A stretch of 64,000 nucleotides of DNA from Romanomermis culicivorax (GCA_963922205.1 CAWUHX010000071.1:930001-994000); one strand, 5' to 3'; positions 15,201 to 27,198 are shown, counted from the stretch's first letter. Numbers and translations are program-made. Notes: generated by a model not told the origin, from the sequence alone.

Positions 15201-18200
15201 TACGGATTTTCGGGCCAAGATGGTAAGATTTGGTTTCATAAATTTTACCGCAGAATTCTCGCTTTTTTCGGTTGAAAAGAACTACGTTTATAAATCCTCT
15301 TCACCCTTTGAGTAGGAATCTTCTTTCATAATTATTTTTCATTAGATTTTCTCTACTTACTTTTGACTCTTATTTTTTGTATTTTTTTTTCTTTTGTTCC
15401 CTCGTATTGTTACACTTTTTAATTTTTAAAATGTGGACTTTCATGAAGGATTTTCCAATCCATGCGTCGGCAGCAAGGGAAGTCTGGGGGATGTCAATCA
15501 ATTTTAACCATTCATAACTCCGTCAATGATGATACATCATTTTAAATCGTGTTTTTAAATAGACCTCAGCGAGCTCTATCGATTTATGCCTAATTTGTTG
15601 CGTTTTGGAAGAAACATATTCCTGCTCGCATTGAAAAGTCAAAAAGGGTCAAACATTCATTTTTGAAAGATCAAAAACTTTCTGAGTGAAGTCAAACCCC
15701 AACCGTCTCACACCGATATGTGGTCCTAACGCACAAAAAAAGTAAAACATAATTTCTGGCTTCGTTTCTTAAATGAGCAAACTGCAGCTTCTTGTTTAAA
15801 AATATCATAAATTGAACTACAGTAGGAATTAAGTTGTACCAGGTTTCACATCTTTATTATGCAAGTGGTTTTCAAGTTCAACATTTTCGTTCTTCCAATC
15901 GAATGTTGATTATAATTTTTTTCGAAAAACGGGCTTAAAAATCTTCAACCTTCTCCTATAAAAGTTATACTTAAGCAACAAATTTCTCGGCTTTCTGCTC
16001 TAGTTTTAATGCAACACGAAACCGAGGTACGTGTTGATTTTTGTCGGACTTTTCCCATTAGTCTTGCTATCGACGACGGGCCATAAAGATTTTTCGGTTT
16101 GACTTATGAAACTGTGCTCAATGATATATTCTGTACAAAAACTGGATTTGATACTTGCCTAGTTACTATAAGTTTATGAATTCCCACTTTTTCCTCGTTT
16201 GACTGTTCACGTTATTCTTGCTTTCTTTTAAGTGCTTTGTATTATTGTCTTTTTTCTTTTAACTTACATTTTTTCGTTGTGTATTTCTGGACTACTTTTC
16301 TATTTTGGTTTTTATGGTCTAATGTTTCGCGTTTTCCAGTTCCTTCCGTTGCTCCAGAAAAATTTCGAGTCGTGGAATCGAACGCCACACATGTCCTTTT
16401 CGCCTGGGATCCTATAAATGAACAATTTTTGAACGGACCATTAGCTGGCTACTTTGTAAGTGTCAGGCGAATTTGATTTCTATGAGCTCAGAGACAATAA
16501 ATAATTCTAAGGAACTGTAAGTGATCAGTTTATGAGCATTTCCTGATTACTCCAAATTTTTAGGTGAAAGTGTGGCCGATATCACAAGTACGCAAACGGT
16601 CAGTCGTCGGTTTAACATGGGAAATTTTTGTCCCGCCGAATCAAAATAAGGCCTTTGTCAAGGACTTGAAGCCGATGAAGAGTTACGCAGCCAATTTGGT
16701 TGCCAGCAATTCGAAATATAATAGTACACCAAGCGAAATTGTCAGATTCGCGACTCCAGAAGGACGTAAGTTCATGATATCGTCGATAACTGCTTTATGG
16801 GATTGTTCCTAAAAGCCATGCCACGGAAGTATTGTTTTCAAATGTGGAAAAACAAAAAACACAAAATATAAACCAGAAGGAAGTCCACTGGAGGAAGCGT
16901 AACTAAATCAAAAATTGAATGAGGCTGGAAGACTAGCGAATATGAGAATATTTGAAAAATTAAAATCGGAAAAGAAAGTATGAAACGAAGAGCAGAAAAT
17001 TCACAAAAAATGCCGAACTTGTGTTGCAATCAATATAAAGTAATTTGTTCTTATTCAAAGATATGCAAAAAGTCACTTTTGAAGTCAAAAAGCCACAAAA
17101 AATTTATTCAATTTCAAATGAACCTCAACGATGAAAAATGTGAGTCAAAAAATGTGAAAATATAGGAGAGGAAGCAATGGTTTCATCGTGTGGCACAAAT
17201 TGAAATTTTGCGCATGTTGCTGCAGTCAATTTGCAAGAAAAAGATATTGACTTACGATGCTGGCTTAAGGCCCTTCTACACTTTTTTCTCGAAAATCTGT
17301 CGCAAGTGATTACAACGATTAAAATTGAACGTATCCCTCATTTTTTCTGCGCGCAAGAAAGATCTTGACGAGTTCTATCCAGTGAAGTATATTTTGCAAA
17401 CAAAATTTGCATAGTGTTTCAGAAATTGGCTATTTTGTAAGCATCTTGCGTTTCTTACCTTTCTTGCGTCAAAGCTGGATTCAAAGCGCACAGTAGATAC
17501 TTGTTCAACATGTTTGCTATCTTTCGATCGGAAATTTCAATATGTACTTTACGATGTATTATATACTTGAAATTGTTCCAATACTTGAAGAGCAAATCGC
17601 TTGGGTGTATTTTTTAGCGAAAAAAGCCTTTACTTGACTTACGATGGACACGATTTGTATTAAGATTTCAACGCGTCGCAGATACTCATTTGGGACATGG
17701 CCCATAAAAACGATTATTTTCCTTCGAGTACTTGTAACATATAGAATCTGAAAGAAAATACTGTATTTCGGAATTTTCTAGTCATTTATACGAAACTGGA
17801 AATTTGTGATTCAGACAGTCGATCATTCAATAAGAAAAAACCAAGCAGCGAAGCCTTGTGCGACAGCGATTTTATTGCACGCAACATTTTTAAATTCACA
17901 AGCGTTGGATAATGTATGAACTTCAGTTCAAAAACAGAACAATCTAACGCGCAAAATAGACAGGACAAACATTGGAAATAAACATAGAAAAAGTAAAATC
18001 AGGCGAGTTTAGAATAGAGAAAAAACTAGAATAATATACAATACTGGAAATAACAATAAAAATTAAAGAACTATACTCCATTCATTTTGGAATGATCGAC
18101 GCAGCGATCCCATGGGAGTAGGTTTAATACGGATGAAACTAATAAGCTTGTTACTGTAATCAATAAAAGAATGCTCTGTCAACGAGCGGCAAACAACAAC

Positions 18201-21200
18201 TGAATATTTTCTTCTATCACCTAAGTGGTCAAAATTTCTCGAGTATCAATCGGTATCGACGCAGTTCTATCCAAACCAACCGGCATAAGCATTGTGTTTT
18301 TTTCAATTATTTAGATTTCTAATATTCTCATTGAAATTTAATGTTTTTCTACAGTATTAAGTTTTCCGCAAAGTGAACATTGCATATCAAATGAACTTTT
18401 TTTTGTTTTCGCTGCGTCTATCATTTTAAATTAAATAGGCTACAGAAAAAAAACAAAGTAACGTGTAAATATTAGAATAAGTAACAAAGTTTATAAATGA
18501 AAGTCAACACAAAAACAAATGTGAATGATAATTTGGAGAAGATTAGCCGTACACAGAACATAAAATCCATGATAAAAGGACCATGAGTACGATCAAAAAT
18601 AAAATATGCCAAAATAAGAGTATAGAAATCAAAAACGTCAAGAAAACCACTCTGAATGACAGGTCATCAATAACACAGAATAGATAACGCAAGTGATGAA
18701 AAATAATAACCGAAGAAAAGAAAAAACAATCAAAAAGAAATGAGAATTAAAATAAGAAGAGCAAATTATAGCACAGAAATGGAAGGGGTGCTAAAATGAA
18801 AATAGGAGAAAAACAGAAGGCTCGTGAAAAAGATGCTATATTTACAGGATACGCGAATTTTTCAGCATCACTGTGCGCACTTGACCAAATTTGTTTTAAA
18901 TTTTACGGTTACAGTAAGCAATCTGCCAAGAAAAGTCGTTATTTCTTTTGCTCTTTTCTGTTGTTTGAAGAAGAAGAAGAAACCGATGCATTCTTGTTGA
19001 CTGTGTCTTTTAGCACCTGGACCAGTTGAAACGATGGTGGTCAAGGCTTACGGTGCTCGGGCCATTTTAACCACTTGGACGCCGCCTTCATTTTCGTTGG
19101 GAAATTTGACATCTTACAGAATAGAATATTTTGGTATTATATTTTTTAGTTTTTTCGTTACCTGCATTGCACATCACTTATTTTCTAGAAAATGACGAAA
19201 ATGGAATCTTGCGAAATATTTTCGACACCACAGTAGCCGTTGATTTGAATCATCACCTCCACAATTCCTTGAAAATTAGAACAAAATACGATATTTCAGT
19301 TTGGGCTGTGACTGGAGGCGGCGACGGACCAAAAGTCAATCGAAGTATTAGCACATTCGAAGAGAAAAGTGATTAACTTTCCATTGATGTTCTTCTTTGC
19401 GAAACAATTATATACTCGATTTTCAGGCCCAAGTCGGTCAGATTTCGATATTCAAAGTTTCGATTCCAGGAGCGTGGTCATCAAATGGTTGCCGGCGAAA
19501 GTTGGCCTTCCTGGCACCGCTTTTCATGTTAATTATTCATTACATCATTCGTGTAAGTAAATACGTTTAACCATGCTTTGGCAGCCAGCAAATCGTGAAG
19601 AAAGTCAGCTCAAACATTTAAACCCCAGAAGAAGATAATATATAAAATTTTGAATGCATTTTTCAATATCAAAATATTTAAGACAAACATAAATAAATAT
19701 TTTGATATATCATTAACTAGGGAAGGTTTCCAGAGGTAAATTCTGAAATTTTACATGTTATACTGCAATCCATAGTCAACGACACCCTGAGTAATGTTAC
19801 ACTAAGAAATCCCCCCTGAAGATCTTATTCACTCCAATTGGTCTTACAGTTTTATTATTTAGATGCATTTCAAGAACATCTGACAATATGTACTACTTTT
19901 GTTGTTTTCCGCTAAAACGTGGGCCATAATGCTGAAAATTCGCCAGTTCACCCAACTAACCCTCGAAATTTTTTCCGCTAAAATATCCTACAGTAAAATA
20001 TTTGTGCCAACGGTTTTGATGGCAGCACTTATTTCTGTCAATTTTTGAATACGTCAAGATGCTTTTATCAGATTGTTAGATTCTGAAACAACGAAACGGA
20101 ATATCTAACTTTTCACCATTTTCATGATGCCAACACATTATAGAAGCGGAGTTCACTCTATTATATGTTTACAGATGCGTAAGATATGATCCCAATATTG
20201 TTGACTAAATCGAAATTTGCGGTAGGAAGTCGGATTTTAGTGTAAATGGATGTAGTTAAACTGTTTCTGCTGCTACGTTTGTGATATCAACAGAATAGAC
20301 CATACATGCACGTGGGGAGTTTTAACCGCTCAGCAGATTCTTGCTGACCCCCAGCAGATTTGACCACTCCAGCAATGATAGAGAAGATGACGAAGGAAAA
20401 TGAGCAAGATAGAAGAGAAAGACATCATAAAAATGGGAATGACGCTGTAATTTAACAATTTTTCTAAACAAAGCATACTTTATTTTTAAAAAAATAACAT
20501 TAAAACTGTTTAAAAGCGCAGTCTAAGCAAATAATTTCACATATCTGACTATTATAAATTGAAGAATATGCTGTTTGGATGTCAGAAGGTCTAAGACCTT
20601 TTGTCGTTATCAAGAACGAAAAAAATTTTGTATTCCAACCTCTGTCCTGGTTGACCTCAAGCAGAATTTCTATGCTGTGCATGTATGGAATAGACTACAG
20701 TGTACAGGATCTTGAAAACCAGGACTGAGTATCATGACTTGACTGGAGGCATTGCTAACCCTAGGAAGACTCTTCTTTCGCACACTTTTACGCAAGGCTA
20801 AATACAGCATATGTATTTTTTATCACATTGCTTAGCACCATTTGACTCGTGGGCGATTTCTCCAACCGTCTCATTGCCCGACCGATATTTGACCATAGGG
20901 AATTTGACACCTGAAGTCGACTACAAATTCGTATTGTATGCTAAAGACGGCGCTTTTTCCTCACCTTCTTCAATCAAAAGATTTCGTACTGTGAATGCCG
21001 CCAGGTTATTATATTCCAAAAGCTCAAACGGTATGTATCTGGAAAACGCGTGATTTTCCTATGCATATCGTCATCAGTCAAATATATCAACTCACATCAA
21101 TCTTGATATACATTTTTCAACTTATCCAGTGTTCCTTGTTTACAACGATATTTACATAATTATGTTAAGCGATGCATATTGGACCCATTCCTAGTCTGAT

Positions 21201-21755
21201 AATAGACAGACATGTTAAGCGCTACTGTAAACTCTTGAATGCTGATATGCAAGTGTAATCGAAATTTACAGTACTTGATCGCATTTATGTAAATTTTGTT
21301 GAACGCTATTAGCTATGCAACGCATCATATTGTGTCATTTCAACATTTACATGTGTGCATCTACTCTTGGTTTCTCTACTCGTACTTTACTTTCCTTCTT
21401 CTCATTTGCTTCCACTGTTTTCTAATTAATCTTTTTCCCACAGATGTGAGCACTGCTGGCATCGTATGGATAATCGCGCTTATGACATCGTTGTGCATTT
21501 TCATCATCGTGACCATAGCTATCTATGTTTACAAATCCAATCAAGGTGGTAAATATCCGGGTAAAATTTTACTCTTAAAATTATAATCGACTTTTCGAAA
21601 TTGACTCCCGTTTCTCTCCTACAGTAAAGAAAAAAGAAATGGAACGTGGCCACACGTTGGACAATGATGAAGAAAAATCATTTATGGAATATCAGTATGG
21701 CTCGGTTACTAATACGATTTGCGATTCGATCGAAACGTCATCGAGAGGAAGTTAG
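255..21755 (+). CDS. sax-7-like: L1/neuroglian-type cell adhesion molecule, 23 exons
   Basis: This gene encodes a single-pass surface adhesion protein of the L1CAM family (vertebrate L1, fly neuroglian, worm SAX-7). Such proteins bind homophilically between neurons and epithelia and are anchored to ankyrin/spectrin. The exon phases I assigned by eye join without a break and sum to 3672 nt, giving 1223 residues plus stop; family members are usually about 1150-1300. Exon 1 (255-375) starts at the ATG at 255 and holds a hydrophobic signal sequence (core VMLVLFNFYCLVII). Six Ig domains, five FN3 domains, a membrane helix and a cytoplasmic tail follow, which is the canonical L1 layout. Nearly all introns are phase 1 at domain borders. 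The first intron is 1.76 kb, and the introns hold several transposable elements. One acceptor (exon 3) is non-canonical. The L1 assignment is firm; orthology to sax-7 rather than a paralogue is inferred. Confidence 0.9.
3878..4113. mobile_element. Palindromic MITE with 41-bp terminal inverted repeats
   Basis: The left end (3878-3918) and the right end (4073-4113) are inverted copies of about 41 bp, both reading inward as GGGTCATTTATACTTGCCTT and then a CGGAACGGAACGG run, with two or three mismatches. The 236-bp unit lies in an intron of the L1-type gene and has no coding capacity. TTA flanks both sides (TTAC before, TTAA after), so a 3-bp target duplication is possible. I cannot assign a superfamily. 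Confidence 0.7.
4597..4947 (+). repeat. Interspersed inverted-repeat family 1, copy A
   Basis: This intronic copy begins ACTCCATTTATTTTCAAATG and ends with CTGCTTCTATTATTTTGAAT, imperfect inverted versions of each other around a GCAGCG core. The body (AAGCTTATTGCTGTAATCAA, then the CGACGTAGTTCGGTCCAAATC block) is shared with copies at 9.3, 18.1 and 45.2 kb. It looks like a non-autonomous DNA element. Confidence 0.6.
7610..7856 (+). repeat. Interspersed inverted-repeat family 3, copy in L1 intron
   Basis: The copy starts near TGTATAAAATGCTTGTAAAC and ends TTTCAAGAAAACACACTATA. The middle (CGTCAAAATCATTTACACAAAGC, TTTTACTAGAGTTTTTTATTC) recurs at 22.5, 26.2, 27.0 and 46.0 kb. Ends of the better copies read CTATAGTCTGTTTT / AAAACAGACTATAG, so the family probably has short terminal inverted repeats and a TA-type target. 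Confidence 0.55.
9337..9622 (-). repeat. Interspersed inverted-repeat family 1, copy C (inverted)
   Basis: The sequence is the reverse complement of copies A and B: it opens CCATTTAATTTTAAATAATAGACGCAGCGA and closes with GGGATCGCTGCATCGATCATCAAAATGAA. It lies in the intron before exon 9 of the L1-type gene. Confidence 0.6.
13879..14280. mobile_element. G-rich non-autonomous DNA element with 8-bp target duplication
   Basis: This 402-bp unit in an L1-gene intron is bounded by the direct repeat CTATTAGC at 13871-13878 and 14281-14288. Its ends are short inverted repeats (left TATACATGTAATGG, right read inward CATACATGTAATTGGG). Inside are runs of G or C (GGTCTGGGGGGTGGG, CTGGGGGGGGG), a perfect palindrome GGCGCGAAGCGCC and a GGCTAGCC/GCTAGC pair. 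No transposase is encoded. An 8-bp duplication is typical of the hAT superfamily; that assignment is inferred from the duplication length only. Confidence 0.75.
18074..18441 (+). repeat. Interspersed inverted-repeat family 1, copy B
   Basis: This is the cleanest copy of the family: ACTCCATTCATTTTGGAATG at the left, TTCGCTGCGTCTATCATTTT at the right, and the shared internal AATAAGCTTGTTACTGTAAT and GGTATCGACGCAGTTCTATCC blocks. It lies in the 2.2-kb intron before exon 18 of the L1-type gene. Confidence 0.65.
19690..20060. repeat. Fragments of repeat families 2 and 3
   Basis: At 19730-19835 the sequence TTACATGTTATACTGCAATC followed by GAGTAATGTTACACTA matches one arm of family 2 (also at 49.1 and 53.3 kb). 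From about 19850, TTATTTAGATGCATTTCAAG followed by ACAGTAAAATATTTG matches an inverted, diverged family 3 copy. Both lie in an intron of the L1-type gene. Confidence 0.45.
21444..21755 (+). other. Exons 22-23: membrane helix and cytoplasmic tail
   Basis: Exon 22 (21444-21560) encodes the membrane helix (IVWIIALMTSLCIFIIVTIA) followed by YVYKSNQGGKYP. Exon 23 (21625-21755) continues VKKKEME and ends at TAG. The GGKYPVKKKE junction matches the conserved juxtamembrane GGKY-VK-KE signature of L1 proteins. Where the family has the ankyrin-binding FIGQY motif, this tail reads SFMEYQYGSV, a related but altered Tyr motif. The tail is short (about 55 residues). Confidence 0.85.
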
Positions 21756-22184
21756 AATCCTTCTAAAGTTTCACACAAAAAAACGGAAAACTGTGATAAA
21801 ATAAGGTTTTCGTGACCTTTTACGAGGAACGCATTTATATAAACACCCACCAAAGCAATTACTTCCTTTATGAAAGACTCTTCCAGAAACAATCGACGAG
21901 AATGTTCAGTTTGTTTCATTTCTACTTTTTAAATTGTTGTTTAACCTTTTATACCGGTTCTTGTATATGGTCACTTTCCGTATAATATGGAATTAATTCT
22001 AATTGTATATGAAAGTTTGTGTTTCTACATTGCGTGTTGTTGTTATATATTTTGTTCACTTTGTACATAATAGTGTTGAAGTTGATTAAAATAAGCAAAA
22101 ATCGAATGAACGGCCGAAAACGGCTAGAATATGGAGAAATTCATCTGTAATCTGTGAGGAGATCTTAGATTTTGATGAGTCAAA
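21756..22184. other. 3' flank of the L1-type gene
   Basis: This stretch should hold the 3' UTR of the adhesion gene. It is AT-rich with repeated TTTTTAAATTG/TTGTTATATATTTTG segments. I see no perfect AATAAA hexamer in it and no other feature. Confidence 0.3.
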
Positions 22185-22451
22185 ATGAAGTTAATTTTCT
22201 TTGTCAATTTATTATATACTTTCACTTGGATTAGTTTCACGCCACTATCGGCAGGAAGAAACATCTACGGAAGAGATCATGTATATTTGTATAAAATTTT
22301 CACCAATCATAACCCCGCTAAAAAGAGATACATTTTGAGTTATAACTTTAACCAGATCGCAGCAAGGCCTACCAATTCATATCCACCTTGCTATAGGAGG
22401 ATAAGCTGGGATAGTCAAATACAGTCTGGAGGGCTAGGCTATAACATATAG
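22185..22451 (+). CDS. Possible small secreted protein, 88 residues
   Basis: A single open frame starts at an ATG in CAAAATGAAG and ends at TAG. The first residues (MKLIFFVNLLYTFTWIS) look like a signal peptide with a possible cleavage after PLSA. The rest is basic and Tyr/Asn-rich (YGRDHVYLYKIF, SYNFNQIAARPTNSYP) with a single Cys. It lies 430 bp after the L1-type stop codon. I recognise no family, there are no neighbouring splice signals I trust, and a chance ORF is quite possible. Confidence 0.25.
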   Translation: MKLIFFVNLLYTFTWISFTPLSAGRNIYGRDHVYLYKIFTNHNPAKKRYILSYNFNQIAARPTNSYPPCYRRISWDSQIQSGGLGYNI

Positions 22452-22529
22452 ATTTGAGCTGCATTTCAGCTGTAGTTTTGCAAGTCGTTTGATGTTGGGC
22501 ATACAACGCAGACATTATTTGTATACCGA

Positions 22530-22860
22530 TTTCTTTTCAAGTTCGAAAGAGTCTTTAACAAAATGCTTCCAAATAGAAAAGTGACACAAATCAGTACTGT
22601 CGTCAAAATCTTTTACATAATGCTCTTATAGTTGAAAATCTAAAAATAGTACTTGCTTTCCACAATTGAATTCTGATCAAAATGCTCAAATTCACATTTT
22701 CTGGAGCACTGCACAGCGCTGGAATATTATTTTTGGCCAACTGTTTGTAATGTGCATTACTAGAGAAAATTTATGTGAGAATACTGCAGAAATTTTCCCA
22801 CAAAAATTTATGATTACCGTAGAATCTCTAGTGCCGCATATTATGTTGACTGCTTCATTT
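22530..22860 (+). repeat. Diverged family 3 repeat
   Basis: The segments ACAAAATGCTTCCAAATAG, TACTGTCGTCAAAATCTTTT and TAGTACTTGCTTTCCACAAT parallel the family 3 copies at 7.6, 26.2 and 45.8 kb. The right end is degraded. Confidence 0.4.
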
Positions 22861-23139
22861 TAACTTGAGCGTCATTTCACAAAATACACTGCCACATATA
22901 TTTGAAAGGCAAAGAAATGAGGCAAAATTTGAGAAAGAAAATATTGAGGAGAGACAGAAAAAAAATTCTTCAAAACATTGTGTCGCTTAATAATACTAAA
23001 AAACCCCGAAAGAAATTATTGATCGAAACATCTTCAACAAAGCAATGGCAAATAAAACATTTTATTTCGTTACTTTCAGGTTAGCATAATCTTCTTTAAC
23101 GTATTCCGGCCCAATTTTAAAACTTCCTTCGAAATAAAG

Positions 23140-25721
23140 ATGAATTTCCGGAATTCCGGTAATCAAAATCTATCTTTCGTACCGAACTTGATAAATTTGG
23201 TCGCCAGGTCGACGGCGTTGCATTTATTTCGCTGTTCGGTATCGAGAAATCCGGATCGGGTACGAAAATCGCCGCCCGAAATTCGAAAATTTATCCTAAA
23301 TTTGGGATTGCCGAGTCAAATAAGGGAAGAAATGTTGACGATTTTGACTAAAAGTTTTCATGAATTGAATCGATGGTACGAAAAGCATTCAGCGTTAATG
23401 GTCGATGATAAGAAAAAGTTTAGAAGGAGCCAACATTTGAAGTATGCACACATCACGACAGTAAAGTACGAGTACTTACATACTATTGTAGATTTTTGTG
23501 TACAGACTTTACTGTGGTTCGTGGAAATTTCACAGATCGAACATTGATCATAAGAACTAAAATATGGAGTCCAAAAATGACAATTTCAAAATTTTACTCG
23601 CTCGTCGGCCCCAGATTTATGTTAAAAACATGCTGAAAATTTCACATTTGATAATTTTTGAGCTCAGGCTTAGATCGTTGAACACTTACTGCTGAATAAC
23701 ATCCTTCAGATTGTGCTATGATCTTTTGCTTTGGAATCAACTGAAAGTTTGCATCGAAGACTACGAATCAGCCATGATTATTATGCGAGAAAATGAAAAT
23801 TGGCCGCAATTTCAGTTCCAGTTCGCATGCGCTTATGTCCAAAAATCTATTTTGGACAAGTTCGATCAGTTTAGGATACGAACGTTCAAAAAGAAACTGG
23901 TAACACAGATTTCAAATATGACATTGTGAAAGCAGTCAGACGTCGACATTCTGTTCATGTACCGTAAAATTTCAACTGAATAAGACTAGATTATTTTTTA
24001 AAGTCAATTTTTTTTCAAGTGCGATCATCCCTTGTACGACTTTTGGTTCCGTTTTTTATTGCCCAAGGACGACGACCCGCTATTCGACCCTATAGGAGTG
24101 AGCCCAAAACAAACGGTCAGCTTTGCATTCCAATGGGCCATGGACAACGGTTTTTATGAATTCACGAAGTTTTTATGGAATCGTACCACGGACGCCCAAA
24201 GGGACTACATGGGAATGTTAAAGTGGCGCCACGTGGTCACGCAAGCCCAGCACTCGAAATTGTATAGATTTTTATGTTGCGAAATGTGCGCCATGAATCA
24301 CGTGAATATTCGGAGAATAAATTGTCAAATTTTTGCCGGTCTCCTAGATCAAGCCGTAAGTCATTCGAGAACGGCGTGGAAAAGCTTCGATTTGAATGAA
24401 GTAAAGTTTAGGGTATATGTGGATCATTATTTCTTAGAAAGTTTAGTTTGTTTTGAATAACTCTTTGTTACCAGTCAGAAAATCATCTTAAAATACTCAA
24501 CTGTAAATTTATATATTCCTTTTCTTGTAATGCTTCTAAATCGCGAGACTATGGAAAACAAAGTACACTTCTACTATTTTCCCTTTAACCACTCTCAATT
24601 AAACATTCGTAATCATTTAAACAAAAACTTCTGCATTAAAAATTTCGAATAAGCGATTTTGATGGCAGCCTTTTAGTTTTGTCACTTTTAATTTACGAGC
24701 ATTTCATTTTAAAAAACGGTGTGCGTAAAAACTTCGTACTATTTTTTAACGCCAATTTGGGAGTGAAAATGAAAAAAATATAGACTTACACTAAGTTCAC
24801 TCAATCTGTGTGTGAAAATTAGATTTTTTCTAAAACCATACATTTTCAGCATGAATTTTCGATACGATATCAGAATGAACTTGATTTACTTCCTGGTCAC
24901 CTTATTTCCACAGAACTTCGACTTATTAGTTGGCATTCTTAACCTGAGAAAAAATTCTGCTGCTTTCTGCTGTAAATAAGCTTTAATCCCATACATGCCA
25001 CTTTTTTAGTGAATTTCAATGCTGACTCTTACAAAGTTTCGTAAAAGTTTGAAATTTATTCATTTCTATACCCAATCTCAAAAATTTTATAGAAAATTCT
25101 CTTGGCTATGATATTAGTGAAGACGCTGCACGAAGTTCGGTTAGACCGAGCTGCATGCTCAGAAGTAAAGCAACCGAAAATTACAAGAAGACTTAGTCGT
25201 CATCATATTGGGAGAAATTGACTGACTTACCTGAGTGAAACTTGTGAAAGAAAACAGGCCTAAACGGACCTGAGTTTATATAATCGAATCGTATTAGGCT
25301 GACTTGTGGGTCTCAAGAATCAGAGTGAAAGTTATTGAATTTAAGCACCGAAGTTTAATTGAACCATTAAATTTAATGATGTGCCAACTGACTTACAACG
25401 TTTTATTATTCTTTCTCATTTCAGGATGCTATCGAAGCGACGGAAAACCTTTACAAACAAATCGAATTCGTCCTAGCTCATAGTTGCGATCAAATGATCG
25501 ATTTTATTTTTCGATATAAGGATTTTCATTTCTTGTCCCTCGTTCTTCAACGCAAAAATCTACGCGTATTTCATTTATTCAAACAATTCATACTGAAAAA
25601 TTTGTTGCTCGAAGGATTAGAGCACTGTAAGCCATTTATCCCCGAAGATCAAGTACAAGCGGCAATAAACTTAGTGACGAATCAAAACGTTTGTCGACGA
25701 TTTTGGTGGTTCACGTTTTGA
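23140..25721 (+). CDS. Unrecognised 374-residue protein, four exons
   Basis: Exons by eye: 23140-23441, 23710-23899, 24020-24355, 25425-25721; phases join and total 1125 nt. Acceptors are CTTCAG, TTCAAG and TTTCAG, donors GTATGC, GTAACA and GTAAGT. The protein is Trp/Phe/Leu-rich and looks all-helical (SPPEIRKFILNLGL, DYMGMLKWRHVVTQAQ, NLYKQIEFVLAH, FHLFKQFILKNLLLEG), with no signal peptide or membrane helix. The layout recalls helical-repeat (ankyrin-like) proteins seen in nematodes, but I cannot name a family or function. It starts at an ATG after a short AATAAAG leader and sits alone between the L1-type gene and element 1. The intron of 1069 bp before the last exon holds no gene. Being a real gene is well supported by the joined frame; its role is unknown. 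Confidence 0.7.
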
Positions 25722-26147
25722 TCTGATACAACAATATGATACGCCACATTTCTACATTGAATTGAATTACTGTTTTTTATTTGATTCCACAGCCGAGGAA
25801 AAACTGTGAAATTCTGTGTCAAATTATTCTAATGACACGAAAATTCGAAATGTTGTTTAAACTACCAATTTCAGGACTATTATTTCCTATAAGAATATAT
25901 CTAAACCCGAAACCAGAGGGTGGAATCAGTCGACAGAATTTGGAGTCGAACCTGCTGGATATTCGGGAAAAATCCGTGACTGGTTCCAAGCAAGCGTCAA
26001 ATAAGTCTAAGTAGCAACTTGGTTGATTCCTATATTTTGGTAACGAAAATTGTGGTATTCTGGCGTTAAATTGCGCCAACGTAACTTTGTAATAAGATGG
26101 TGTTTAACCAGATGATCGTTGTTATGAAAGAAGGCCTGCGAGTAAAG

Positions 26148-26378
26148 ATTCTATAGTCTGTTTTTATAAAACGCTTGAAATTGAAATATGACCAAAATTA
26201 ATAACATCTTCAGAATCGTTTGCACAAAGCTGTTACTGAAAAATTGTTGATTAGTTGATTATGTCCACTAATTTCCACTATAACATGGCAAATGGTTTTG
26301 CAAAAAATTGTTAAAATGCGGAGCAGTACTTTCCACTTTAATTATTTAGAAGCATTTCGAGAAAAATAAACTATAAAT
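26148..26378 (+). repeat. Family 3 inverted-repeat element
   Basis: The copy begins TTCTATAGTCTGTTTTTATA and ends AGAAGCATTTCGAGAAAAATAAACTATA. Its middle (CATCTTCAGAATCGTTTGCACAAAGC, GGCAAATGGTTTTGC) follows the family consensus. Confidence 0.5.
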
Positions 26379-27007
26379 TATCATTAAGCAGCATGAGTAA
26401 TAATATTTATCGCCAAAATTATGGAATGTGTTTTTCAGGTAGAATTAGACCTATGAGCTTCCATTATAAGAATTTTTACTTTCAAATTAAGGAAATCGTA
26501 CCACGAAGTCTGTAAATTTTGGTTGAAGCTTGCGTGAAAAACTGTTCCATGAACTGGTATAAAAGAAACTTGAACAGAATATTGACCTTAGGACTTTCAG
26601 CATACGAACATATGTAGCTTCCCCCAAATGGAACGTTCCACTAGGTTCGTAGTGTTCGAATGGAGTACTAATGGAAGTGCTAAATACAATATATGTTCAT
26701 CAATCCATCAAAAGTTAGGCACGCCAGTGACGCCAAATATTATTAAACCTTGATCGTGTTCACACTTCGAAAAATGGAAAAACACAAAACTCGAAGAATA
26801 TGTTGATAAATGATCAAATTTCATACAAAGTGCAAAAGCCGAAAGATCAATACTTACATCGAGAAAATGTCGTAATTGAAGCATAATGTCAGGTAAATTT
26901 CATTTTTATCTGAAATAGCCGCACTTTCGGATAATTCTGGTATTTCTCTGGTAAGTGCATCGTAAAATCACTACGATGCAGCCATCAAAAAATGTTTATG
27001 TGCAGCC

Positions 27008-27198
27008 AACTATAGTATATAGTATGTGTTTTCATAATCTCGGTTTTACTGTAGAATTTTTTACTCAAAAAGTTTCTGAAGCTTAGCTGAATGTTTTCAC
27101 AAAGTTTCAGTTCCATATGGCCCGTAATTGGGCGGACAAAATAGGAATTACTTTCGGGTTCATTATTTAGAAGCATTTTAAGGAAAACAGACTATAGA
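27008..27198 (+). repeat. Family 3 inverted-repeat element
   Basis: The copy begins CAACTATAGTATATAGTATG, continues TTTACTGTAGAATTTTTTAC and GGCCCGTAATTGGGCGG, and ends ATTTTAAGGAAAACAGACTATAG. The right end is one of the best-preserved termini of this family. Confidence 0.5.

Larger units (their letters stand above)
12490..21030 (+). other. Exons 13-21: five fibronectin type III domains
   Basis: Exons by eye: 12490-12644, 13477-13701, 14988-15222, 16340-16455, 16564-16765, 19014-19133, 19189-19368, 19427-19552, 20836-21030. The FN3 signatures are visible: a proline-rich start (VPDAPMITNV, VPSVAPEKF, PPGPVET), a core Trp (LIKWSAS, LIINWQ, LFAWDP, LTTWTP, VIKWLP) and a Tyr/Leu-rich later strand (FRVSAANSFGRG, FEVQVRARNSAG, YDISVWAVTGGG, YKFVLYAKDG). 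FN3 domains 1, 2 and 3 are each split by a phase-0 intron. The fifth domain leads to a short membrane-proximal linker. Confidence 0.85.

Noticed and set aside
22902-23084. Lys/Arg-rich 60-codon frame before the 374-residue gene
   Set aside because: A-rich low-complexity sequence with no start context or splice link to the gene.
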